Assembly: GCA_937864115.1 (NCBI GenBank)
Contig: CALMII010000028.1
Location: forward strand, 248,001-312,000
DNA length: 64,000 bases
Direction: 5' to 3'
Source: an uncultured Steroidobacter sp.
GTDB lineage: Bacteria > Pseudomonadota > Gammaproteobacteria > Steroidobacterales > Steroidobacteraceae
A model generated the notes under the pieces. It saw only the letters and a list, made by a program, of their open reading frames with translations, made no database searches and had not been told where the DNA came from. Shown one piece after another: positions 8,897-16,711 of the stretch (the first letter of the stretch is position 1; each line of letters starts with the position of its first letter). Position numbers and translations under genes: made by a program.

Positions 8897-9483
8897 GACT
8901 CCAGCTCCTGCAATCCCATCCGTTCGCGCAACAGGTGACGACCGCGATGCAGCTGCGCCTTGCAGGTTCCGACCGCGATCCCGAGCATGTCCGCGACTTC
9001 CTCATGGCTGTAACCGTAGATCGCCTGCAACACCATCACGTTCCGCGCGCCTTCGGGCAATCCCGCCAGCGCGCGCTCCACATCCATCACCTCGCCGGCA
9101 TCGACGTCGCCGCTGCCATCACGGGCGACATCCACCGCCGCATCGACATCGATGTCGGCGTCGTTCGCCTCCGTGCGGGTCCCGTGATTACGGGCGTAGG
9201 TGAGCACCTCGTTCACGGCGATGCGGTGCAGCCAGGTGCCGAAGGCGCTGCGCCCCTCGAAGGCCGCGAGATTGCGCCACGCCCGGATGAAGGTCTGCTG
9301 CACGCAATCTTCGGCCACGTCGCGCCGACGCGCCATGCGCAGGCACAGACCCATGACCCGCCCCGAATGCAGGCGATACAGGCGTTCGAATGCACGCATG
9401 TCGCCGCGACGCGCAGCCTCGACCAGCGTCGCATCGGAAATCATGGAGCGATCAGCATTCACCAGCGAAATTGTCGTCTCCAC
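8893..9483 (-). CDS. ECF-subfamily RNA polymerase sigma-70 factor
   Basis: This is a 196-residue extracytoplasmic-function sigma factor. Region 2 (about 20-95) is seen in AFERLYRLHSGRVMGLCLRM, DVAEDCVQQTFIRAWRNL and FEGRSAFGTWLHRIAVNEVL. Region 4 (about 140-190) is seen in LAGLPEGARNVMVLQAIYGY, SHEEVADMLGIAVGTCKAQL and HRGRHLLRERM, the helix-turn-helix that contacts the -35 element. An acidic linker (NDADIDVDAAVDVARDGSGD) joins the two. The start is GTG 9483. An internal ATG at 9444 is possible but would still leave region 2 whole. It is the first gene of a three-gene overlapping operon with the membrane protein and the DUF4097 protein, and probably autoregulates it. Confidence 0.93.
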   Translation of the reverse strand: METTISLVNADRSMISDATLVEAARRGDMRAFERLYRLHSGRVMGLCLRMARRRDVAEDCVQQTFIRAWRNLAAFEGRSAFGTWLHRIAVNEVLTYARNHGTRTEANDADIDVDAAVDVARDGSGDVDAGEVMDVERALAGLPEGARNVMVLQAIYGYSHEEVADMLGIAVGTCKAQLHRGRHLLRERMGLQELES

Positions 9484-9557
9484 CGATTGCCGGATACAGC
9501 GTGGTCGGGAGATTGGATGCGGGGGGCGGGGGGAAGGTTGGAAGGAGAGCTACTACT

Positions 9558-9674
9558 GGCTACAGGCTACAGGCGACAGGCGACAGACCAGAATCACATT
9601 GGCGCCGCCGATCCCCGGACGGTCGGTATAGGTGACAATCCGTTCTCTGGCCTGTCGCCTGTAGCCTGTAGCCT
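9558..9674. repeat. Inverted arrays of 7-bp units (family B, copy 1)
   Basis: The left arm (9558-9586) holds four tandem heptamers, GGCTACA twice then GGCGACA twice. The right arm (9653-9673) holds TGTCGCC then TGTAGCC twice, complementary to the left arm. The arms enclose about 65 bases of unrelated sequence and would form a long hairpin. The right arm ends 4 bases from the stop codon of the REC-EAL gene at 9678. Copies 2 and 3 are at 18196 and 26517. Confidence 0.88.
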
Positions 9675-9677
9675 CTT

Positions 9678-10853
9678 TCAGTTCCCTTGACTCTCATTCC
9701 ACACCCTCACCCGCTCCTGCAAATCCTCGCCCGGCATCGGCCGGCCGATGTAGTAGCCCTGGGCGCGGTCGCAGCCGACGGAGTCGAGGAATGCCAGCAC
9801 TTCCGGCGTTTCGACGCCTTCGGCGCAGGCGGTGAGGCGGAGTTTGTGGGCCAGCAGGATCATGGTTTCCACCATGGTGCGGGCGTCTTCGTGGGCGAAG
9901 ATGTCGCGCACGAACGAGGTGTCGATCTTCAGTTCGCTGAAGGGCATCAGGTACAGCTGCTTCAGCGAGGAATAGCCGGTACCGAAGTCGTCGATGGACA
10001 GGCCGAAGTTCTTCACGCGCATGCGCGTCAGCACGTCCATGGTCGTGCCGGGATCGAACATCGCGGCGCTTTCGGTCACTTCGAAAATGATGCGGCGCGA
10101 ATCGGCGCCGATCTGCGCAGCCATGCGCGCCACGTGGTCAGGGAAGGCCAGATCATTGAGCAGTTGCGGCGACAGGTTGACCGCCACCGACAACTGCAAT
10201 CCCGCCGTGGACCAGGCGCGGCTCTGCGCCAGCGATATTTCCAGCACCTGCTCGGTGAGTCGACGGATCAGGCCATGACGTTCGGCGAGCGGAATGAAGC
10301 GCGCCGGCGAGACGAAGCCGAGCGTCGGATGCTCCCAGCGCGCCAGCGCTTCGACGCCTTCGACGATCCAGCGACCCGGCGCGACGCGCGTGGCCTTGGG
10401 CTGGTAGTGCACGGCGATCTGGCGCTGATCGAGCGCTGCCGTCAACGCGGCAATCGTGACGGGCGTTTCCGCCTGCAGGCAGCGGCGCAGCGTCGCTTCG
10501 AGATCGGCGAGCATGATCGGCTTCTGCAACGCACCGAGCATCGCCAGGCCCTGGGCGCGACCGAGCTGCTGCGCCGTCGCGAGCACGCGTTGATCCATGC
10601 CGCTCGCCACGAGCACGTGCGCCTTGCTGCCGCGCTCGCCGAGATAGCGCAGCAGTTCGATGCCGTCGGCGCCGGGCATCTGCAGGTCGAGCACGACCAC
10701 GGACGGCTGGAATTCCTGCACGGCGCGCCGGAACGCATCCGGTTCGGTCACCGCGAGCGCTTCGAATCCCATCGCCGAAGCCGCTTCGGAAATGAATTCG
10801 CACAGATCGGGCTGGTCGTCGATGACGAGCAGTCTGTTGGCAAGTTCAGGCAA
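9678..10853 (-). CDS. Response regulator with EAL c-di-GMP phosphodiesterase domain
   Basis: This 391-residue REC-EAL protein has a receiver (about 5-125) that starts right after the start codon (LLVIDDQPDLCEF) and carries the phosphoacceptor in VVVLDLQMPGADG. The EAL domain (about 145-385) has the EAL signature in EGVEALARWEHP, the metal and catalytic stations VAVNLSPQL, FEVTESAAM, SIDDFGTGYSSL, ELKID and CAEGVET, and QGYYIGRPMP. All look intact, so hydrolysis of c-di-GMP is expected. I place the start at TTG 10853, because GGGAGG sits 6 bases upstream; the ATG at 10877 has no ribosome site. The gene overlaps the end of the hybrid kinase by 8 bases, which suggests coupled translation with its likely phosphodonor. 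It is paralogous to 18308-19507. Confidence 0.9.
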   Translation of the reverse strand: MPELANRLLVIDDQPDLCEFISEAASAMGFEALAVTEPDAFRRAVQEFQPSVVVLDLQMPGADGIELLRYLGERGSKAHVLVASGMDQRVLATAQQLGRAQGLAMLGALQKPIMLADLEATLRRCLQAETPVTIAALTAALDQRQIAVHYQPKATRVAPGRWIVEGVEALARWEHPTLGFVSPARFIPLAERHGLIRRLTEQVLEISLAQSRAWSTAGLQLSVAVNLSPQLLNDLAFPDHVARMAAQIGADSRRIIFEVTESAAMFDPGTTMDVLTRMRVKNFGLSIDDFGTGYSSLKQLYLMPFSELKIDTSFVRDIFAHEDARTMVETMILLAHKLRLTACAEGVETPEVLAFLDSVGCDRAQGYYIGRPMPGEDLQERVRVWNESQGN

Positions 10854-13251
10854 CGCGCGCCTCCCGGTCCAGCACATGGCGCACGCGCAAGGCCAGTTCT
10901 TCGTTTCTGTAGGGTTTGTGCAGCACGTCCGCGGCGGAGATGCCGCCGCTCAGCACGGCGCTGTCGGCATAGCCGGTCGTGAACAGGACTTCGATGCCGG
11001 GCCGCAGTTCGCGCGCGCGGCGCGCCAGCTCCGGTCCCAGCGTGCCGCCGGGCATCATGATGTCGGTGAACAGCAGATCGACATGGTCCGTGCCGTTCAG
11101 GATCTGCAGCGCGCGTTCCGCATTCGCCGCCGCGAGCGCGCGATAGCCGAACTGCGTCAGCGCGGTGACGACGGTTTCGCGCAGGTCGGCGTCGTCCTCG
11201 ACGACGAGGATGGTTTCGTGGCCCTTCGGCGCGAAGCGCGTGACGATGGTGTCCTCGCGCACGGAATTCTCTTCGCGACAGCGCGGCAACAGCAGCTGCA
11301 CGGTCGTGCCCTTGCCGACTTCGCTGCTGATCGTGGCGACGCCGCCGGCCTGCTCGGCGAAACCGTGCACCATCGCAAGCCCCAGGCCGCTGCCGCGACC
11401 CGATTCCTTGGTGGTGAAGAACGGCTCGAACACGCGCGTCAGCACTTCCGGTTCGATGCCGACACCGTTGTCCGTCACGCTCACCGACACGTATTCGCCC
11501 GGCTCGACCTGCGGATGCTCGCGCGTGAAGTCGGCATCGAGCCGCACGTTCTGCGTGCGCACCGTGAGCCGTCCGCCGCCGACCATCGCATCGCGCGCAT
11601 TGATGGCGAGATTGAGGATGGCGTTCTCGAACTGGCCCGCGTCGACGCGCGTGTGCCACAGATCGTGCGCCTGCACCATGCGCACCTCGATCGATTCGCC
11701 CAGCGTGCGCTGCATGAGATCGGCGAGGCCGGTGAGCTGGCGATTCAGATCGACCACGTTCGGATCGAGCATCTGGCGTCGTGCCAGCGCCAGCAGACGG
11801 CGCGTGAGATCGGCGCCGCGCATGGCGGCACGCATCGCGGTGTGCACCTTGCGGGCGAGATTCGGATTGTCGTCGACGCCGCGCTCGAGCAGTTGCAGGT
11901 TGCCGAGCACGACACCGAGCAGATTGTTGAAGTCGTGCGCGATGCCGCCGGTCAGCTGGCCGATCGCTTCCATCTTCTGCGCCTGCAGCAGGCGCGCTTC
12001 CAGACGCTTGATCTCGGTGAGGTCGTAACCGATGACGAAGAAGCCGCGCACCGCGCCGGATGCGCCATCGGTGCGCGGTTCCAACTCGGGAACGAAATGG
12101 ATCTGCCAGTCGCGCGTGCGTCCGCTGCGCGTGGTGCTGTGCTTGAGCGCGCCGGCGGCGCCGCGCAGCGCCGAGTCGACGTGACCGGCGATGAGGGCGA
12201 ACTCTTCCGGCGAATAGAACGCGCTGAGTGCGCGGCCGACACAGTCGGCACGCGTGAGGCCGGCGAACTCTTCGACCGCCTTGTTGACGTAGGTGACGAC
12301 CTGGTTGCGGTCGACGTACAGCACCAGCGTCGGAATGGCGTTGAGCGTGAGTTCGTAGAAATCGCGGGTTTCCGCCACCTGCTGCTCGGCGATGACGCGA
12401 TCGGTGACGTCCTGGATGACGCCGTGCAGGCGCACGGTCTCGCCGCCGCGCCGGTCGGCCTTGATGATGAGACGCACCCAGATGTGCCGGCCGCGGGCGC
12501 TGGTCAGCGGCAGCTGCAGGGTCGAAGTGACGCCGCTCACGCGCGCCTGTTCGAGCGCGGTCTGCAGCTGGGCGCGGTACGGTTCGGCGAAAAACGACTG
12601 GCACATCTCCAGCGTCAGCAGCGTGCCGGCGACCAGGTCGTGGATGGCGTAGACGGCGTCGGTCCAGAAGATGCGTTCGGTGACGAGGTCGTATTCCCAG
12701 CCGCCGACCAGTGCGGTGGTCTGCATGTCGCTCAGCAGGGCGTCCAGCCGCACGCGCTCGCTGACGTCGCGAAAGGCCAGCACCATGCCGCCAGGCCCGC
12801 GATGGGGCGTGATGGGAACGACGCGGTATTCGACCGGACGGCGCTTGCCGTCCTTGCGCTTGAGCACCGCGCCCATGCCGGTCATGAGATCGGTGGTGGC
12901 GCCGCGGCGGATGACGCGGCTGGCGCGTTCTTCGGAATCGTTGATCAGCGTGCGGAAGTTGAGGCCGATCAGTTCGTCGCTGCTTTCGTAGCCGAGCAGG
13001 CGGGCCGCGGCCGGATTGGCGTAGCGGACCCGGTCGGCGCTGTCGATTTCCAGCACGCCTTCGCCGGACGCTTCGACGATGGCGTTGTCGCGCCGCTGCG
13101 CGGCGGAGGTGAAGACCAGGTCCTGGCGCAGATTCTGTACCCGCCGCCGCAGGAACCAGACGGCCCAGGCGGCGGGTACGGCGACGATCAGGGCAGTCGC
13201 GATGATCCCTGCAATGACATTCGGCTCAGACAATGTGGGCAGAAAGTTCAC
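10846..13251 (-). CDS. PAS hybrid sensor histidine kinase with C-terminal REC
   Basis: This 801-residue protein is anchored by one transmembrane segment (about 11-32, VIAGIIATALIVAVPAAWAV). Three PAS units follow (roughly 50-170, 175-300, 305-430). The histidine box is GGIAHDFNNLLGVVLGNLQ, the NtrB-like/HisKA type that is typical of PAS hybrid kinases with a C-terminal receiver. The HATPase is seen in NLAINARDAM, TDNGVGI and GRGSGLGLAMVHGFAEQAGG. The receiver (about 675-795) has TILVVEDDADLRE and LLFTDIMMPGG. The start is GTG 13251, as no in-frame ATG precedes the anchor. It lies 30 bases downstream of a NarL regulator and overlaps the REC-EAL gene, so the four genes from 15557 to 9678 probably form one signalling operon. 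It is paralogous to 19494-22199. Confidence 0.92.
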   Translation of the reverse strand: MNFLPTLSEPNVIAGIIATALIVAVPAAWAVWFLRRRVQNLRQDLVFTSAAQRRDNAIVEASGEGVLEIDSADRVRYANPAAARLLGYESSDELIGLNFRTLINDSEERASRVIRRGATTDLMTGMGAVLKRKDGKRRPVEYRVVPITPHRGPGGMVLAFRDVSERVRLDALLSDMQTTALVGGWEYDLVTERIFWTDAVYAIHDLVAGTLLTLEMCQSFFAEPYRAQLQTALEQARVSGVTSTLQLPLTSARGRHIWVRLIIKADRRGGETVRLHGVIQDVTDRVIAEQQVAETRDFYELTLNAIPTLVLYVDRNQVVTYVNKAVEEFAGLTRADCVGRALSAFYSPEEFALIAGHVDSALRGAAGALKHSTTRSGRTRDWQIHFVPELEPRTDGASGAVRGFFVIGYDLTEIKRLEARLLQAQKMEAIGQLTGGIAHDFNNLLGVVLGNLQLLERGVDDNPNLARKVHTAMRAAMRGADLTRRLLALARRQMLDPNVVDLNRQLTGLADLMQRTLGESIEVRMVQAHDLWHTRVDAGQFENAILNLAINARDAMVGGGRLTVRTQNVRLDADFTREHPQVEPGEYVSVSVTDNGVGIEPEVLTRVFEPFFTTKESGRGSGLGLAMVHGFAEQAGGVATISSEVGKGTTVQLLLPRCREENSVREDTIVTRFAPKGHETILVVEDDADLRETVVTALTQFGYRALAAANAERALQILNGTDHVDLLFTDIMMPGGTLGPELARRARELRPGIEVLFTTGYADSAVLSGGISAADVLHKPYRNEELALRVRHVLDREARVA

Positions 13252-13281
13252 GCGATCCCGTGAGTGCCGATCCTCGCGGGA

Positions 13282-14007
13282 TCATGCCTTCGGACCGGGC
13301 TCCCTGCCTGCGTACCAGTTCACGGCATATTGCATAAGCTGTGCGGAGGTCCGCAGCGACAGCTTGCGCTTGATGCGCTGGCGATGCGATTCGACCGTTT
13401 TCACACTCAGGTTCAGGGCTTCGGCGGTCTGTCGGGTCGACAGGCCCTTGCCGATCATGTGCAGCACCTGCAGTTCGCGATTGGTGAGACTGTCGATCGG
13501 GTTGGCCGAGATGTAGGCGCCGCCCGAGGCGAACTTCTCGATCATGCTGTTGCCGACGGCTTCGGAGACGTAGATGCCGCCTTCGAGCACGCGACGCAGC
13601 GCGACCAGGAACTGGTCGGAAGCGGCCTGCTTCATGATGTAGCCGTTGGCGCCGGCCGAGAGCATGCGCTCGGCATAGATCGCCTCGTCGTGCATCGACA
13701 GCACCAGCAGCGGCAGCGCCGGGTAGTGCGCGCGCGCATCCTTGACGAGTTCCAGGCCGTCGCCCTGCTTCAGCGACACGTCGACGATGACGGCATCGGG
13801 TTCGAGTTCGCGGATCAGCGATTTCGCTTCGCGCGCGGTTTCGCTCTCGCCGCACACTTCGAGATCCGACTCCGCCTCGATCAGGCGACGCAGTCCCTGA
13901 CGCACGATGGGATGATCGTCCACGATCAGGACGCGACGCTTGCGATCCTTCGGCACGCTGGTCAGCGGCTTGTGGACACTCTTCAACAGGGTAGGCCCAA
14001 GACTCAT
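13282..14007 (-). CDS. NarL/FixJ-family response regulator, LuxR-type HTH
   Basis: This 241-residue transcriptional regulator has a receiver (about 25-145) with RVLIVDDHPIVRQGLRRLIE, the phosphoacceptor in AVIVDVSLKQGDG, and the LVLSMHDE and NGYIMKQAA stations. The C-terminal LuxR HTH (about 170-235) reads LTNRELQVLHMIGKGLSTRQ, AEALNLSVKTVESHRQRIKR. The start ATG 14007 is set by AGGAGTG 7 bases upstream; a GTG at 14016 lies inside that ribosome site. The gene lies between a HisKA_3-type kinase upstream (14094-15557), its likely cognate partner, and a hybrid kinase downstream. It is paralogous to 15851-16510. Confidence 0.93.
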   Translation of the reverse strand: MSLGPTLLKSVHKPLTSVPKDRKRRVLIVDDHPIVRQGLRRLIEAESDLEVCGESETAREAKSLIRELEPDAVIVDVSLKQGDGLELVKDARAHYPALPLLVLSMHDEAIYAERMLSAGANGYIMKQAASDQFLVALRRVLEGGIYVSEAVGNSMIEKFASGGAYISANPIDSLTNRELQVLHMIGKGLSTRQTAEALNLSVKTVESHRQRIKRKLSLRTSAQLMQYAVNWYAGREPGPKA

Positions 14008-14093
14008 TGCAATCACTCCTTCAAAAGCGCGGCAGCAGGCAATGCTGCGTCGCAGCCGAGAAAACCGAATCGCTCAACTCATTACAAAGGTGG

Positions 14094-15557
14094 TCAGCCC
14101 CGGACCCGCGCGCCTGGAATCCTGCGGACGCGGACGTTGCCGACCTCGAGCGGGCATTCACAGACCACCCGCGTGCCGCGCGGTTCCGCGGCTTCGAAAC
14201 TCACATCGCCGCCGAGAATGCGCGCGCGATAACACATGATCTTCAGACCCATGCCGGTCGCATCCATTGCGCCTGCCGGCATGCCGACGCCGTCGTCGGT
14301 GATCGCCAGTTTCACCTTAGCGCGCACCGTGTTCAGGTGCAGTCGTATTGACCGCGCCTGTCCGTGGCGGACCGCATTGCGCACCGCCTCCTGGGCGATG
14401 CGGTACAGGTGGTTCGCCAGCTCCGCATTCAGCGTCCGGTTGGCGCCCAGACGATGAGTAAAGACGGTGGGCACGCCGTAAAGTTCGCTCGCGTGCATCG
14501 CGAGCCCTTCCAGCGCGTCCTGCAATCCACCGCGTTCCAGGTTCACCGGCGACAGTCCGCGCGCCAGTGCGCGCGTGCTCTCGATGGCGTTGTTCACCAG
14601 CCGCGTGATGCCTTCGATCTCGGGCAGGATCGGTGGATATTCCGTCGCGACCCGGCCGGCGAGACCGCGCATCATCAGCGCGACACCCGTCAGTTCCTGT
14701 CCGAGACCATCGTGCAGATCGTTGCCGATGCGGTACTGCTCGCGGTTCGCCGCTTCCAGCATCGCGCGCTCCAGCAGCTTGCGCTCGGTCACGTCCTGCA
14801 CGACCAGCAGGCTGTGATTGCGCCCGGCAATCTCGAAGCCCGACAGCACGCCTGCGGCCGAGAAGTGCCGGCCGTCGCGCCGTTTCGCGTCGAACTCCAC
14901 CGCCATCGACCCCGTCCCCGCCAGCGCCAGCATCTGCCAGCGTTCGCGCTGGCCCACCGGCCAGCCGGCGAGCGAATTCATTTCGCGGCCGCGCAGTTCG
15001 TCGCGGCCGTAACCGAACATGGCATCGAACGCCGGGTTGGTCAGACCCACGACACCGTGCTCGTCGATCACCGCCACACCTTCGAGCATCGACTCGATCA
15101 TGCGGGCCTGCGTGGCAATGGCCCGCGCGGCCTTCACCTGTTCGGTGCGCTCCGTGGCGTTCAGCGTCAGGCCGATCAGGGCGTCGTCGCTGCGCAGGGC
15201 GCTGATGCGCACGTCGTAGTAGCGCATCTCGCCGTCGGTCTCCGCCTCGCCGCAGTAGGCATCGTCGTTGCCCGTCGCCAGGCAGCGATGCATCGCACCG
15301 AGCGCCCGTTCGCGCACGTGCTCCGGCAGGTACTCCGTGACGTGCCTGCCTTCCATGCCTTCGGCCGTGAACCCGCCGGTGCCGCGGCTCGCGAAGTGCG
15401 TGATCAGATCGCAATCCACCACGACCACCAGCGCCGACAGCGGCGTCAGCACCGGGCGCATGGCGCGGGCGGCATCCCGCAGCCGCAGCAGGGCGTCGCC
15501 CGGACCGTCGGTGCGTGTCTTTCCCGTAGCTGCTGAGACGCTTGCCGTCACCGTCAT
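14094..15557 (-). CDS. PAS sensor histidine kinase of the NarX/DegS (HisKA_3) type
   Basis: This is a 487-residue soluble-looking kinase. It has two PAS units (about 40-150 and 155-270; MLEGVAVIDEHGVVGLTNPA marks the second). The dimerisation/phosphoacceptor domain follows, with EQYRIGNDLHDGLGQELTGV, in which the His of LHDGLGQ is modified. The HATPase has LYRIAQEAVRNAVRHGQA, ITDDGVGMP and GMGLKIMCYRARILGG. HisKA_3 kinases pair with NarL-type regulators, and one follows 86 bases downstream. I chose the ATG at 15557 (MTVTASVSA); an ATG at 15656 would add 33 residues of unconserved sequence. No membrane segment is seen, so the signal is probably cytoplasmic. Confidence 0.9.
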   Translation of the reverse strand: MTVTASVSAATGKTRTDGPGDALLRLRDAARAMRPVLTPLSALVVVVDCDLITHFASRGTGGFTAEGMEGRHVTEYLPEHVRERALGAMHRCLATGNDDAYCGEAETDGEMRYYDVRISALRSDDALIGLTLNATERTEQVKAARAIATQARMIESMLEGVAVIDEHGVVGLTNPAFDAMFGYGRDELRGREMNSLAGWPVGQRERWQMLALAGTGSMAVEFDAKRRDGRHFSAAGVLSGFEIAGRNHSLLVVQDVTERKLLERAMLEAANREQYRIGNDLHDGLGQELTGVALMMRGLAGRVATEYPPILPEIEGITRLVNNAIESTRALARGLSPVNLERGGLQDALEGLAMHASELYGVPTVFTHRLGANRTLNAELANHLYRIAQEAVRNAVRHGQARSIRLHLNTVRAKVKLAITDDGVGMPAGAMDATGMGLKIMCYRARILGGDVSFEAAEPRGTRVVCECPLEVGNVRVRRIPGARVRG

Positions 15558-15686
15558 CTCGACCGGAATCCAACGAACGCAGGCGCCCGTGCCGCGCCAT
15601 CGCAGCAGGACCCCTGATGTAATCAACCCAAGCCGGCACAGCCACTTAGGCTGCATTCGACCGGCGCAAATGGTGTTGCAGCGGAG

Positions 15687-15714
15687 GATTAGGGGATATC
15701 AGCCAATCCCCTAA
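15687..15714. promoter_or_regulatory. Ten-bp palindrome upstream of the kinase gene, possible operator
   Basis: ATTAGGGGAT and its exact inverse ATCCCCTAAT are separated by 8 bases. The site lies 130 bases upstream of the start at 15557 and between two signalling genes. It fits a dimeric regulator site or a hairpin. No expression evidence is available and no second copy was noticed in the window. Confidence 0.35.
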
Positions 15715-15814
15715 TGTCTGGGGTGGCACGACCGTCTTTGCGAAAAAGCACGAAGGGTTCTCGAAAATGGGAGGCGGGCAGCTTCGGAAAGATTTTCTTG
15801 TTTATTCGCCAGTA

Positions 15815-15832
15815 ACCACGGGATTTCCGTGG
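15815..15832 (-). terminator. Weak hairpin terminator candidate after the NarL regulator
   Basis: The hairpin CCACGG-AAATC-CCGTGG lies 19 bases downstream of the stop at 15851, in the direction of transcription. It is not followed by a clear U run, so intrinsic termination is uncertain. Confidence 0.3.
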
Positions 15833-15850
15833 CTCTTCGTCAAGTTTCAG

Positions 15851-16510
15851 CTATTCACCGCGATTCGCCACCCACTGCGTGGCATAGCGGATCAGTTCGC
15901 CGGTCGAGCGCAGATTGAGCTTTTCCCGCATGTGCCTGCGATGGGCGTCGACGGTCTTCATCGACAGGTTGAGCTGCTGGGAAATCTCGCGGGTGCTGAT
16001 GCCCGCGCCGATCAGCTTGAACACCTCCAGCTCGCGGTCGGTGAGGGCCGAGACGGGATCTTCGTCCGCGCCCGGCACCCTTCCGCGGGCCACCTGGCTC
16101 AGCAGGCGTTCGCCCATCGCACTGCTGACGTGCTTCTGGCCCCGCGCCACCTTGCGCAGCGCGCCCAGGAAATCGGTCCCTGCGACGTTCTTCATGACAT
16201 AACCGCTGACGCCCAGCCGCAGCAGCCGTTCGGCGTAGAGCGCCTCTTCCTGCATCGACAGCACCAGCACGCGCACGTCGGGATGGTTCTCGCGGATCCA
16301 CTTCACCAGTTCGACGCCGTCATCGGCGCCGAGCGCGAGGTCCACCACGGCGACGTCGGGTTCGCTGCCATCGATGGACGTGCGCGCTTCGCCCGCCGAC
16401 GATGCCTCGGCGATCAGTTCGAAGTCCGGCTGGCCGGCCAGCAGCTGCTTGAGCCCTTCGCGCACGAAGGGATGGTCGTCGACAATGGCTACTCTCGTCT
16501 GGTCCGTCAT
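15851..16510 (-). CDS. NarL/FixJ-family response regulator, LuxR-type HTH
   Basis: This is a 219-residue regulator. The receiver (about 5-125) has RVAIVDDHPFVREGLKQLLA, the phosphoacceptor in VAVVDLALGADDG, and SGYVMKNVAG near its end. The LuxR-type HTH (about 150-215) reads LTDRELEVFKLIGAGISTRE, ISQQLNLSMKTVDAHRRHMR. The start ATG 16510 has AGGG about 6 bases upstream; the 11 codons before it in the same frame look non-coding. The gene is divergent from the REC-PAS-HisKA_3 kinase at 16712, its probable partner. It is closely similar in layout to 13282-14007, so the two are likely duplicates. Confidence 0.93.
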   Translation of the reverse strand: MTDQTRVAIVDDHPFVREGLKQLLAGQPDFELIAEASSAGEARTSIDGSEPDVAVVDLALGADDGVELVKWIRENHPDVRVLVLSMQEEALYAERLLRLGVSGYVMKNVAGTDFLGALRKVARGQKHVSSAMGERLLSQVARGRVPGADEDPVSALTDRELEVFKLIGAGISTREISQQLNLSMKTVDAHRRHMREKLNLRSTGELIRYATQWVANRGE

Positions 16511-16711
16511 GGGCGCCCTGCCTGTGCTGTGTACGGCAACCAAAGCCGCCGCGCGGTGAATCGCGATTCTTCCAGCCCCGTTTTGTACGCCCCTGGCCCG
16601 TCATTGCGCCAGCCGGGAGCAATCCCCATTTTCCACGGTCTTCGCATAGTGCTAGCTTTGCCGATCAGCGGGTGTCCTGCCCCGCAAGACTGCGGAACAG
16701 CAGCGCCACGC

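Noticed and set aside
10660..13263. An 867-codon plus-strand open frame opposite the second hybrid kinase
   Set aside because: Same reason: the minus-strand frame carries the PAS, H-box, ATPase and receiver motifs.
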